DNA of 40,996 nucleotides from Trichomonas tenax. Its lineage: Eukaryota > Parabasalia > Trichomonadida > Trichomonadidae. The position numbers and the translations under genes were made by a program. Numbering within the stretch: the first letter of the stretch is position 1; every line of letters starts with the position of its first letter. The DNA lies in the NCBI GenBank assembly GCA_023091735.1, contig JALKBU010000425.1, forward strand, positions 1-40,996, read 5' to 3'. A model generated the notes under the pieces. That model was not told the origin of the DNA. It did no database searches and saw only the letters and a program-made list of their open reading frames with translations. This document shows positions 25,515 to 36,814 of this stretch, in pieces.

Positions 25515-26804
25515 TTAAAAGTTTTTATCCTCTTCATATGAATCAATAGAATCGTTGTTCTTGAGGAATTCGTTCAATTTAGCATCGAAAGGCGCACCAT
25601 CGGAATTTGTAGAATGAAGATTGCTGCCGTTTTCTTCTTCTTCAAAGTTCTCGCCGAGGATCTTCGAGAGCCTAAATGGATCGGAAAGGTCCATGCTAGC
25701 CTTTGGAACATTCTCTGATGATGAAGAGTCTTGCTTATTGAATGAAGTCTTCTCAAGGTGTTCCTTGAGTGCTTCAAGCTCTGGATCGCTTACTTCATCT
25801 ATATCTTTTGAGTTTTCATCAAAGATCTCTTCTTCCTCTTCTGGAAGTTCTAATCGATGTGTTTCGACATTCTGCTTCGATGAAGATGATGTATAGTTCG
25901 GAGATTCAAGTAAATTCTCGCTCATACTCGTTGAATCTTCTTCATAATTTGACTTCGAGTTTGAATCAAACGAATTTGATTTTGGTGCTTTAGTGCTATG
26001 TGGTGATCTTGCTTGGAATGAGAGCTCAAGCTTTTCCTTGAATTGCTCAAGCTGTGGGTCTGTTTCCATTATATTTTCGATCGATGCGATTGGTGTTAAA
26101 TCAGATGAAGGTTCTTTTGCCTGTGAAGAGCTTTCTTCGCCTTCCAATGCCATAAATGATGAACTTGAGCTTGGAACTGAACGAGAATTCTTTGGAATTG
26201 GAGAAACAGGTGGAAGAGATGAATTCTTCTGGTTTGTATCGAGTGGCTGTACCTTTACCTTGTTTTCAGGTGGAAATTGAATGACGATTTGCGCGTTATC
26301 TGAATCTACGCCATATCCAACTGCTTTCGATGAATTTATGCTTGATCCTGTCAATGATGATGTATCATTGTCGCTTGCGCCTGGAGAAATATAATCATCG
26401 ATCTGTGAAGACCGCATCAGTTGTGGTTCTGGAGATGATTTAGATTTAGACGATTTTGAGCTTTGACTTTCGTATTTTCTTGATTTACCTTCTGAAAATT
26501 TCGGTGATTGTCTGCTTGGAGAGTTTTGTGGACTTATCCTGCTCCGTTTCTCTAAAAATTGTTCAAATTTCGCGCTAATTTCTTGCTGTGGGCTTTTTTG
26601 TGCTTTTGGACGTGGAGAACCTCTTGAGCTCTCAGCCAATGATGACAATGATTGCGTAGATTCACTTGTGAATTTTTCTGATTCTTCTTCTTGGAACGAA
26701 ACGCTGTTATTCTCGTTAGGCGTGAGAGGGAGTCCTTCAGCGAAGTTGTTGATCAGCATTCTTAATTCGTTTAAACTTTTCTTAACTCGCGCAAAACGAT
26801 CCAT
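25515..26804 (-). CDS. Serine-rich, probably disordered protein with a repeated short motif
   Basis: 429 residues, very rich in Ser, Glu, Pro and Lys, with many SP sites (GSPRPKAQKSP, ISPQNSPSRQSP) that suit proline-directed kinases. The N terminus (RVKKSLNELRMLINNFAEGL) is a short helix. A loose helical motif recurs: SAKFEQFLEKRSR (78-90), DPQLEQFKEKLEL (249-261), DPELEALKEHLEK (340-352) and DAKLNEFLKNND (407-418), with acidic/Ser linkers between. No known domain. It could be a multivalent docking scaffold; that is inference. An initiator lies 13 nt upstream of the ATG. Confidence 0.7.
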   Translation of the reverse strand: MDRFARVKKSLNELRMLINNFAEGLPLTPNENNSVSFQEEESEKFTSESTQSLSSLAESSRGSPRPKAQKSPQQEISAKFEQFLEKRSRISPQNSPSRQSPKFSEGKSRKYESQSSKSSKSKSSPEPQLMRSSQIDDYISPGASDNDTSSLTGSSINSSKAVGYGVDSDNAQIVIQFPPENKVKVQPLDTNQKNSSLPPVSPIPKNSRSVPSSSSSFMALEGEESSSQAKEPSSDLTPIASIENIMETDPQLEQFKEKLELSFQARSPHSTKAPKSNSFDSNSKSNYEEDSTSMSENLLESPNYTSSSSKQNVETHRLELPEEEEEIFDENSKDIDEVSDPELEALKEHLEKTSFNKQDSSSSENVPKASMDLSDPFRLSKILGENFEEEENGSNLHSTNSDGAPFDAKLNEFLKNNDSIDSYEEDKNF

Positions 26805-26811
26805 TGGTTGA

Positions 26812-26819
26812 AAAAATGA
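26812..26819 (-). promoter_or_regulatory. Initiator element of the serine-rich gene
   Basis: TCATTTTT on the minus strand, predicted start at 26817 and a 13-nt leader before the ATG at 26804. Confidence 0.65.
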
Positions 26820-27130
26820 CGTTTATTTGTAATGGTATATTTTTATGGGTTATTTAGATTTCATTACTCATATGCTAATGAAATATCAATTTATTTCTCT
26901 CGATTTCGCAAAATTTCCTCATTATTTTGCATAAAATTGCATTTTTATTTTATTTTCTTATTATACATACAATATATAATCTAAATTTCTAAAAATAAAC
27001 ATAAAATGGATTTCATTTCCTGAATTTTGTAGCGATATCGGCATTCTTATTACGATGGTATTCAAAAGAATGTTATAAAGAATTAATTTGTGATTGTAAA
27101 GGTCCAAAATAATATAGTGTAAGAAAGTTT
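26820..27130. other. Divergent AT-rich spacer
   Basis: About 310 bases between the divergent serine-rich and DHHC genes. Nothing notable; no clear initiator for the DHHC gene. Confidence 0.45.
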
Positions 27131-27892
27131 ATGTTTCAATCGCAGGAAAAAAGAAGGGAAAGACCAATGGGAAACTTTCGAAATTTCAATATTTTGGCAA
27201 ATATGTTCGCATTGATATACTTCTGCGTGAATCCAATCACCCGTTTACATCAATCATTTATAAGTTCAATGCCAATCTACTTCATTATAGTGCTGTTAGT
27301 CTATATTTTCCAGTTCTTTTACTATTATGCGGTTTGTAAGGTCACATCTTTGGCTACAAAGAGTCCTGATAACAAAGAAGGACTTTTCTTTTGCAAGAAA
27401 TGCAATATGTACGTTCCATGCCGTGCTTCACACTGCAAAACATGCGATAAATGCATTTTAAGACGTGATCACCATTGCCCTTGGACCGGATGCTGCATCG
27501 GTCAGAAAAATCATTTCTATTTCATGCTCTACGTTATATTGCAAGCGATATTTTCGATAACTTTATTCGTTGATTTGATCAAATCACTGTATTACAAGAA
27601 TAATCGATGGATATATTTGCTTTATCATCCAGATTTGATAGTGATGCTATTCATCGCTGGGTTTTCTGTGACAGCGTCAGCGCCACTGTTTTTTTCTCAT
27701 TTACAACTCGCAATGATAAATTACACAACTTGGGAATATCAATTAATGTACAAAATATCATATCTTCGCAAATTCCCTCCTGGAATAAACCCATTCAACT
27801 ACGGTATCGTGGAAAACCTCAAGGAGTTCCTGATGATGGGCTCCAAAGATATAACATGGGATGTTCCTCCTCCTCCTGAAGAATTAGGATAG
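27131..27892 (+). CDS. DHHC-type protein S-palmitoyltransferase
   Basis: 253 residues to the first stop. The enzyme attaches palmitate to cysteines of membrane proteins. The Cys-rich domain (about 88-130) is complete: FFCKKCNMYVPCRASHCKTC, CILRRDHHCPWTGCCIG with DHHC at 113-116, then QKNHFYF. The TTxE motif (TTWE, 199-202) follows the fourth membrane segment. Four hydrophobic segments lie at about 21-37, 46-66, 130-150 and 168-187. The TAG at 27890-27892 is followed, in the same frame, by 35 coding-like codons (FTKDDFPPQYFEFLKEIEEQ) ending at a TAA at 27998. So the last segment may be cut off by a recent nonsense change, read through, or reflect an assembly error; the catalytic part is not affected. 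An alternative start is the ATG at 27167. Confidence 0.9.
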   Translation: MFQSQEKRRERPMGNFRNFNILANMFALIYFCVNPITRLHQSFISSMPIYFIIVLLVYIFQFFYYYAVCKVTSLATKSPDNKEGLFFCKKCNMYVPCRASHCKTCDKCILRRDHHCPWTGCCIGQKNHFYFMLYVILQAIFSITLFVDLIKSLYYKNNRWIYLLYHPDLIVMLFIAGFSVTASAPLFFSHLQLAMINYTTWEYQLMYKISYLRKFPPGINPFNYGIVENLKEFLMMGSKDITWDVPPPPEELG

Positions 27893-28000
27893 AATTTCAC
27901 TAAGGACGACTTTCCGCCTCAATATTTTGAATTTCTCAAAGAAATCGAAGAGCAAGAAAAGAATCCACTGCTTGTCGAAAAGCCAGCCCAGCCAAAGTAA

Positions 28001-28381
28001 TTATTTATTCTTGATATTTTACAATTTTGTTTATAGACAATAGCCAATAGAGATTTGTTTGTTTTTAGATGTTTACTATATAATAAACTATATATTAGAT
28101 ACTTATAAAGTTATATTTTTTTATTAAATTATGGATGGTACTTTTTAGACAAAAATATTAAGCAAAATATCATATACTAATGCTGTATTTTATAATTTTA
28201 TAAGTCATAACCTTGAACTCTTATTATTGTTATCTTCACAATTTTATTTGTTGTTTTCAGCTTTGATATTTAATGAATAGAAAATACAGAAGCTGTGGAT
28301 AATAAATTTAGATTGGTTTCATGTGTGTAGCATGTGTCATTCAATTGTGGCTATTTTGCTCAAATGAGAGAGAATCAGAGA
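28001..28381. other. AT-rich spacer
   Basis: About 380 bases with no gene or repeat seen, bounded at the right by a possible initiator for the BEACH gene. Confidence 0.45.
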
Positions 28382-28389
28382 TCACTGCT
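28382..28389 (+). promoter_or_regulatory. Possible initiator of the BEACH gene
   Basis: TCACTGCT, with the start at A28384 and a 23-nt leader before the ATG at 28407. It supports 28407, not the later ATG at 28438, as the original start. Confidence 0.5.
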
Positions 28390-28406
28390 TTAGGGGCGTG
28401 TTAGCG

Positions 28407-31400
28407 ATGAAAGGAGTGATTGTAAAAAGATGGAAAAATGAGGACGAATACTTCAACAATAAACTTGAAAATGTCAAAATTTTTGATGAATGTTAGTGAA
28501 GAGATTTTGGCCATTTTGAACCTGCAAATACCGACAGAATTCCCAGATTCGATGCCAAAGGAGCTGCTGAGTATCCTTAGATCGATTAAACTGCCGAATC
28601 TTCGCATGAATTTGTTCATTCAGATTCCGAATTCGCCTGATTTAACCGAAATGTCCAGATTTCTCAATTTTGCGTTTCCAATTATACCTACTGTAATGTT
28701 GTTGATTGAAAAACAGGATCAATTCGATCAACAATCAGCAGATTCATTATCTGTAATAATTTTATACTTACATTTCGTGGCTGATGTATGTAAATGAAAC
28801 AGGTGACTTCCAGTATATGGATTTAATTCTTAATTGTATTCCTGTGTTGTCAAATTCGAAGAATTTCAATTTATTAAGAACGGTCTTTTACAACATGATA
28901 ACACGGTGTTTAAAAGAACCAGAAAGGGTCACACTAAATACAATTTTTCAAGCTATCGTCGATTATTACTCGATTTTAGATATTGAAGAAACAGAATTCG
29001 ATAATACGCTTATTTCGATACTAAGTTTCGTTACATCTCAGAACCATGATGCGCATGTTTTTATGCTCTTTATCATCGAAATGATTTCAGATGGATATAA
29101 CTTTGCCGATTCTTCAGCAATTAAAATCTTCAACACAATTATTGCATTTGCAGTGCAATTAGATTCAGCGGGTCTCAACTTAATGCTCATATTACGTAAG
29201 AGAATACCTGAAAAGATCTTTGTCAAAACGTATAAAGATGTTATCAAGTCAACAACCAATCTTAGATATCATATAGATGAAATAGAAGAAGAAATATCCA
29301 ACCAATCAAAAGTGTATTACGTGAAAAATCTTGAACCAAATATTAGCTTTGAATTAAGTCAAAATGAGACTTTTGAAGAAGAAATAGATCAAGAAAGTCT
29401 TAAAGATGTAAACATTAATGTTCAAAATACAATAGTTCCAGGTGATGTCATAGAATCATTGCGAATTATTTCGACAATTACAATTCAGAGCGATTCATAC
29501 TGTGAAATACTATTAAAACAGTATTCACTATCATATCAGAAAGAATTTTCGATATTAATTACACTAATTAATTTAATAACGTATATTCCTTTAAATGAAG
29601 CAAATATCATGATATATTTGAATTTACTGCTCAACTCAAAGATATTCAACGATGCTTACTATCCAAAAACAAATCAACAATATTATCAATTATTCGTCTA
29701 CGCTGGTAAATCAATATACATATCGAATTTTAAGGGTATATCATATCTGTTTCGCATGAAGAACCTAAGTTTCTATATAACACCTTGCATTGTTGAAATT
29801 ATATTAAATAATTTTACAGTTATTGATACCTCCGAGTTAAGTAACGATGACACAATAAATTCATTCGTGTTTAGCTCGTGTTACTTCCAAGAACAACATA
29901 AATACGCGAATAATGAAAATTTTAATCTAATTCAGAATTCTCGGAAATCAATTTTACTTTTATTCACCAAAATCATCGGCAATGAAGAGTTAAGAAAGTC
30001 TTGGTTTAATAACTCAAACTTCATTCGTCATATTTTCTCTCTTTTGTGTGAACATCCTGTTCAACTTTTTTTTGAAAAAATACTCACTAAATATGCAACA
30101 GAATCAGCTTCAAATATTTCAGAATCGTTCGCATCCGAGTTAATTTATGCCTTCGAGCAAATATCGTTGTATTTTCCACAAGAACAATATGTTCAGCTCG
30201 GACTTTCTTTAATTTCGATTGCAAATACGGTTTTATCAAATGATAGCAGAAAGTCAGCAATATTCTATCAACTATGTCCGATTTTGGTTGCTGCAATGAG
30301 TAGACTTTCAACTGAAGATTTTTGTTTTAAGTTTTTCATCCTTTGCATGAAATACCTCCACTTCAACTCATCGAGATAAATTTTATCATTTTCCGAAATA
30401 TCAATTCTCGCAGTTATTTCTCATAGCTTCGATGAAAGTCAATACGAGACTCTAATTAAAGACGTTTATCCACAGTTATTATATGACTCGGCAGATTTTT
30501 CGAAATTCTTTTATTCAAACGCCCAAATTCTGTTATTAATTGTTGAGTGTTGTAATTCACCAGAAGAATATATTCGAGTTTTGAAGGGAATCCATGAAAA
30601 CATTAGACATTCTCTTTATAATATCAAAGTTTGTTTCAATTCATTCTTTGATATCTATCTGCTCGAGAAATTACTTAAATTGAAGGCTTTAGATAATGGA
30701 AATGATGAACTTATATCGATAATTCTTCAGTTGTTGGATTTAATCATTCCTTACTCATGTCATGAGAAAACAGCAACTTTAATTGCTGATCTTCTTCTTC
30801 CTTTGTCGCCAAATACTGTATCTCTATATCACAAGCAGTTTGTTAATTTCTTGCATGATTTATTGATTCACGCAAAAGCAAGTGTTTACACTATACTTTC
30901 AAGTCAGACACAACTCGTTCAAATGGAAAGTGCAATTCACTTCAAATGCGAAGAGTTTTATAAGATTGGAATCAACATTTTCATAGAAAAACAAGGAAAT
31001 GTTTCATTCAGGTTGTTTAGTTTCACTGATGGCAAAAACACCATCAACATTAACCTGAAAGGCAACAATATCAATGTTTCTACAATATCCACATTCAAAG
31101 GTGATTATAACTTCAAGGCTTCCATCAAAAGAGGAGAATGGACAAAGTTTTATATTTCAATATTCATTAACAAAAAGAAATTGAATCTTACGGCATTTGT
31201 TGATGATGTGCAAGAAACAGCAACATTCAAAAGCTTCGAATACAATATTGCGTCTCATAATACTTATGCTTTCTTACCCTATGATAATAATTATAAGTTC
31301 CCTATTGGTTATATATCGAAATTCTCATTCGAGAGCCCAGAAACATTTAAACCAGTTGAAATTATTCCTCCACAAATCGAAATTGCAAAGTCTATCGATT

Positions 31401-34400
31401 CATTCCTCTCTACAGAAGAAAAACTCAAGCAGATATTGATTGTTCTTTCTTATGAGAAGTACTTAAATTCATACGGAGTTCTATCCGATAATATGTTTGA
31501 AGTTGTCATCGACACATTGAGCAAAATATTTTTACTCAATTCTACATCACAGTATAATTTCGTTAACAAAGGCTGTCCTCAGTTATTATCAGAGATTCTC
31601 ATTCGATCTGATAATATCAATTACAAGGCGTATTTGACTCTTTATGGACTAACAAAATCCATTGATTCCAATTCACTTGTCGTTTCATATTTGAAATATA
31701 TTCTCCTGAATATGGATATATGGTCTAAATGCCGCTATAAGGATATTCTCAGTATTATCATGCACTGGAATACTGTAATTTTAGTTCATTATCAGATCTC
31801 CATGTCTCAAGCATTAACAATTTATGACTTCGTTCATTTTGTCAAAGATCATTACGACGAAAATGACGAAGATATTCGTGCAATTATCACAACTTATATT
31901 CATGTTTTAACGAGGGTCTTTTCATCAAATATCGATCAAAATCAGCTCCAGTATTTAATTGGTGAATGTCAAATCACCAAAACATTTGAGGTCATCAAAA
32001 CATTCATAACTTTCATGAAAGCAATCACAGTTTTAATTCAGAACCCACTTATATCGAAATATTACCAGTTGATTCACATTCAAGTTTCATTTTGCGATGA
32101 ACAAATGTTCATTGATATTATGGACATTATTTTACATCTCAAGAAGCGAAACTTATTGACAACAAGTTTCAATCGTCAAGTTTTAGCAATATTTTGAGTC
32201 ATTCCTCAAACAATTTGCACTCCAAGGATTCTCAAATACTTGGTAAACGCTGTTTCATCTGGAATAATTGAACTTATTCCATTATGTATCTACGTTTGCT
32301 GTGAATGCACAGATGCTCAATCATTCTTAAAGGCAATTGAAAACAAGAGCGGCCTTAATGATAGTGATGATATCATATTGTGGCTCTTGATCTTGTTCGA
32401 TCATTTTGAGGATTATAGAGCTCAAATATTTGATATCATTTTCGATCTTTCCAAGATTTCAGTCGTTTGCTCTATTATTTTCATTCTTCGCTCTCCATTC
32501 TTATGTGAACATCTTGCCACAGATTTCCTGAGTCCGGCTATCGATAAAATTATTGAGCATTCAGCAAACATGCAGCCATCGATAGTTGCAATTTTGCTTC
32601 ACTTTGCCTTCACAACAATACTTTTCCAACCACGTATTTCGAAGGATATCTTCGTTGAAACGATGATTTTCAATTCTGAATACAATTATAAGATGTCTCG
32701 CAGATCATCATCGATGATGCTGTCAATCTACAAGATCATTGATAAATCAATAACATCCTCATTGTCAGATCAGTTTGTCTTTTCTTTGTCGATAAATGAA
32801 TTCGGACAATGGAATGATGAAGAGTTCGCACTGAAAGTCATACAGCTTTACAGCCTATTCCCAACATTAGAGAATGCACCATTTGATATCTGCGTATGCA
32901 GTTTTCTTGCCAAGAAACACGCCAATGAAGTTATTGAACATCTCAAGAAATTGCCACCTCAATTTATCACAACACGCGCAACACTTGGACTCATATTAAG
33001 ACTGTATGAACAGAAAATCAATTTCGATCTCAGCTTTTGCGAATCAGAGTATTCACGCGAGGCAGCATTTAGATCGCTCGAAAATATTGCATCGAATTTC
33101 CCTTTGAAAGAAGTTATTAATGTTATTGTTACAAGAATCAAAGACAATCATAATGATGCTGAAAGTGAAGAAAAAGCTATTCTCAACTCTTGCTACAAAG
33201 ATGTCATCGAGACGACTCAAAAGTTAGAACATTTATACACGAAAGAGAAAAATGATGTTAAAATGCGTTGTCTCACTGAGCTCAAGCAGATTTATGATTC
33301 TCAAAATTTGCGAATTGGAAAGTTCACTTCAATCAAATATTACATTCGAGATGATTCTTTGTGCAATGGTGTTCCGATGAAGATGTGCATCAATCAAGAA
33401 TTCAACAATCATCATTTAGCTTCTGCTCGAAGAGATTCAAGCAATGCACCAAAAGAAGAGCAAAAGCCACTAAAGTTTGCAGAGCCAAAGAATCCAAATG
33501 TCACACTCATAACAAAATCAGGAGAATATCCTACTTTAGTTATTAAAACAAAGAGATATTGGATCATTCGATCTGCAATTTTCACAAAGAAAATTCCAAT
33601 AACTAACATTGGTACTGTTATAGAAATGAGTTATCTCCACAGACACAGAGCTTTCGAAGTTTATTTGAGGAGTGGACAATCTCTTTTCTTCGTTCAAGAT
33701 CATATTCCATTCATTTCAGATTTTCCATTCAGACATTCTCTCTCCCAAATAACTGCTTTATGGCTCAATTATGAGATAACGACTTTCGAATATTTGATGG
33801 AACTCAACAAAAGATCTTCAAGATCTTTCAATGTTTTGCATCAATATCCTATAATGCCATGGGTTATTACAGACTTTAACAGTGAAAATCTTGATCTTAC
33901 AAGTCCATCAACATTTAGAGACTTTTCACTTCCAGCTGGAATGATTTCTCATGACAAATTACAGAAACACATTTCGAAATCCGGGCCATTTGTTTTCAAC
34001 TGTGCACCAATGAATGAAATGACTGTTTTGCATTATTTTATCAGAGAAGAACCTTTTACATCTCTTCACATCCAGCTTCAATCAGGAAAGTTTGATCACG
34101 CAAAGCGCCTTTTTTCATCCATTCCAGAGATTGTTGAGTCGAAAGACTTCACAAGCGAATTAACGCCAGAGTTTTTCTCTCATCCAGACTTCTTAGAGAA
34201 CAAGAATGATTTCGATCTTGGCTTAGAGAATTCTGATGTAACACTTCCTAAGTGGGCATCGTCACCAATCAAATTCGTTTACACTAACACAAAAGCTTTA
34301 GAGTGCGACTATGTTTCTCAAAACATAAACAAGTGGATCGATTTGATTTGGGGTGTTGAGCAGAACAAAGGATTTAACACATACAATCCTGTTCTCTATC

Positions 34401-35347
34401 ATGATAATCCAGATGAAAACATGATGAAAGGATTGGGAGCGATGCCAGTGAAATTATTCCACACAAATCATCCAAAGAGAGAACCGCCCAATAGGCATTC
34501 GACAATGTCAACACTTGAAGTCGTTGTAACACCATTGCAGAACATCAAACTTTGCTTGAAAGATGGTTTCGTTGAGATTTTTGGTATCAAAGACAATCGG
34601 ATTAAAATCGGAACAATCAATGAAAACTTCGTTGAAAACACATCGATTCAAGCATCACCAACGATAATAGCAGCGTATTCATCAGACAAATACGCTTATA
34701 CAACCTCGAATTCACAAACATTTTCAACGATTCGTCTTGGAACCGTTCAAGATTCAGTTAATTTCCCCAGCATCATATCGCTGATGGATATGGATAGCCA
34801 GTACACTGCGTGTGTGACGGAAGACTCCAATATTCACGTTTTTGAAAATCGATCATCTCCGAAATTATCGGTGATACCTATCGATAACGATATCTCCTGC
34901 ATCAAACTTAAGTCTGAGTTCGACATGCTTGTTTTTGGAACGAAGAAAGGAATGATCGGTTTAATTTCGATTAATGATCAATGTATCACGAAATACATCA
35001 AAGTTGATCACATAATAGACACAATTTGCATTACCCCATCATGGGGCTTCATTGTTGCTGCTTCAAAGACAGAAATCACAATAACCGATATAAATCTCAA
35101 TATTATCACATCAAAGAAGTTTGATCAAAGGATAAACAGCTGGTGCATCTGGAAAGATATTTATGGCTTTGATCAGATCGCAGTTCATTTTGAAGATGGA
35201 ACAATTTTATCTGCAGAAGTATTTTATTTGAAGTTCGAATTCATCGGAAGATTCAACCACAGTAACACGCAAATGATTTTTATTAACCATTCTGCAAAGT
35301 TATTTGTGTTTTCCGAAGAAGGACACGGAATTTACATCTCTATATAG
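28407..35347 (+). pseudogene. BEACH-domain giant protein gene, four lesions
   Basis: Originally about 2,311 codons. Neurobeachin/LYST-type proteins act in vesicle traffic and lysosome size. The N-terminal two thirds are helical ARM-like. A concanavalin-like beta domain lies at about 30950-31340 (CEEFYKIGINIFIEKQGNVS, WTKFYISIFINKKKLNLTAF). Then come a PH-BEACH domain (about 33500-33740), the BEACH domain (about 33750-34480: TTFEYLMELNKRSSRSFNVL, QYPIMPWVITDF, LPKWASSPIKFVY, WIDLIWGVEQNKG) and a C-terminal beta-propeller. Damage: a one-base surplus near TAG 28494 (frame 0 to 1), a 4-bp tandem duplication TGTATGTA at 28785-28792 (frame 1 to 2), a TAA at 30377 and a TGA at 32195. Between the lesions the frame is open and coding-like, so decay is recent. 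Whether the last 1,035-codon ORF (32240-35347, intact BEACH) is still expressed cannot be told. Confidence 0.85.
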
Positions 35348-35551
35348 TTCAATTTATTTGTTTGTATATAAACTAAATCTTTTTGATTATCGTTCAACCG
35401 AGAAGAAAACTATTGGTAGATAAGGTTCTATATTAAATCTTTGTAAGTCCTTATTCAAGTGTAACAACATAATATTTATACATACATACAATACAAGCGT
35501 AGTAATTTCATTATTCGCATTATTCTAAAATATCATAATATATTAGAATAA
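35348..35551. other. AT-rich spacer
   Basis: Short gene-free gap between the convergent ends of the BEACH and Myb relics. Nothing notable. Confidence 0.4.
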
Positions 35552-36009
35552 CTATGTACCAACAGGCTTCGGTGTATTACTATTGAGATGAAGGGGTGGA
35601 ATTGATTGGAATACTGGAGGTAGAACATAAGGAACTCGGTTAAATAACTGAAAAAAATTCGTCATGGAATCAATTTGCTCGCGCTTTTTAGTTTGCTTTC
35701 CCTTAAGGAGCTCCTCAGCACGATCCTTTACTAATGTATTCCACCTATTTTTCACTAATGTATCATTTCTTCCCATCTGTTTCCAAGTACTTTCTGCTTC
35801 TGCGCAAGTATAACATCCTCGTTATATGTCCACGGCCCTTTGTCGATGTTCGGATTCAAATGATTATGCCACTTTTCTCTGCACTGTTTTGCGGAACGTC
35901 ACTCCAACTGCTGCGCCAATGCAGCCCATTTTTTTAGCCTATTCTGCATAATAAACTGAATAATAATCTGATCTTCAACTCTCGTGAACGGGCTTTTGTG
36001 TATAGGCAT
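35552..36009 (-). pseudogene. R2R3 Myb transcription factor relic
   Basis: Reading on the minus strand from ATG 36009, the R2 repeat is clear: SPFTRVEDQIIIQFI, KKWAALAQQLE, then a TGA (35899-35901) exactly where Gly is expected in the GR-AKQCRE motif, followed by RSAKQCREKWHNHLNPNID. R3 follows with KGPWTYNEDVILAQKQK and LGNRW, and after a deletion and frame change it resumes with GRNDTLVKNRWNTL and runs to 35552. The missing piece is the usual helix and loop before GR-D--VKNRWN. Trichomonads have many such Myb genes that bind promoters. This one has two lesions and should be inactive. Confidence 0.8.
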
Positions 36010-36814
36010 GTTCGCCTTCGACTTCTCACATTTTTTTTTCCACTCTGCGATATTCCCATTCTAAAAAAATAAAAATAAACGAAAAGACAAAAATGATAGT
36101 CATGTGACATGTTTCTGGCATTGCGTCTAACACCCTCTTAAATGTCGCGTTTTTTTGTGATGTTTACATTCATTCACATTTATCGCTTTATCTTTTGGCA
36201 TATTACTATACAAAGGTATGTCACACGGATTTTATGGTTTTTCCAACTGTGACTTTCTTCTTATTTATTTTTCTATTTTTTTCTTTGGTTTTTGTTTCCT
36301 TTCTTTCTTTTTTTTTATATCTATTGTTTATTTAAATACAAAATGTGTTGGACGTCATTACATTAGTCCAAATAGTTTCAGAGCGTTTATTGCTGATATA
36401 TTTTAATTGTTAATAATTCCAGTAATTTCTTTTTAGTATTCACAATATCCATGGCAATAGATGATAGCTCCTGCATTTTTTTTTTGCAAAAAATAATATG
36501 AAATCAATATTTCCTTCATATTAGAACATTCAAATCATGCCAACAATCTCTGTATCATAGTTCCTTCAACATTAATATATTTTCGAATATTTTATTCAAA
36601 ATTATCAAAAAACTAAATAAAAAACAATTAATGAATAACGACATATAATCTATCTAACAATTTATAATCGACAATACACAAACGAAGAGTACATTTTCAA
36701 TACAAAAAAAAATATATAATCCCTTAAAATCGAAAAATATACATTTTATAATAATATATGCATCTACGCACATCTAATATCAACAACAATAGGCCTTGGA
36801 ATGCAATAATACTG
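36010..36814. other. AT-rich spacer with pyrimidine-rich tract
   Basis: About 800 bases. It includes a T-rich, C-containing tract (36250-36330) and many A/T runs. No ORF resembles a protein family and no clear repeat was seen. Confidence 0.45.

Noticed and set aside
28786..28802. GTATGT...ACAG at the BEACH frame change as a tiny 17-nt intron
   Set aside because: Trichomonad introns use GTATGT, but removing 17 nt gives the wrong phase, and the ACTAACACACAG-type 3' signal is missing. A 4-bp TGTA duplication explains the shift exactly.
27890..32197. A changed genetic code in which stops are read as amino acids
   Set aside because: TAA, TAG and TGA all occur as normal ends of intact genes here (for example ATG3, IscA, karyopherin), and the internal stops sit next to frameshifts in the BEACH gene.
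36218..36406. 62-codon hydrophobic ORF rich in Phe
   Set aside because: It comes from a pyrimidine-rich tract, so runs of Phe and Ser are expected by composition; no initiator.
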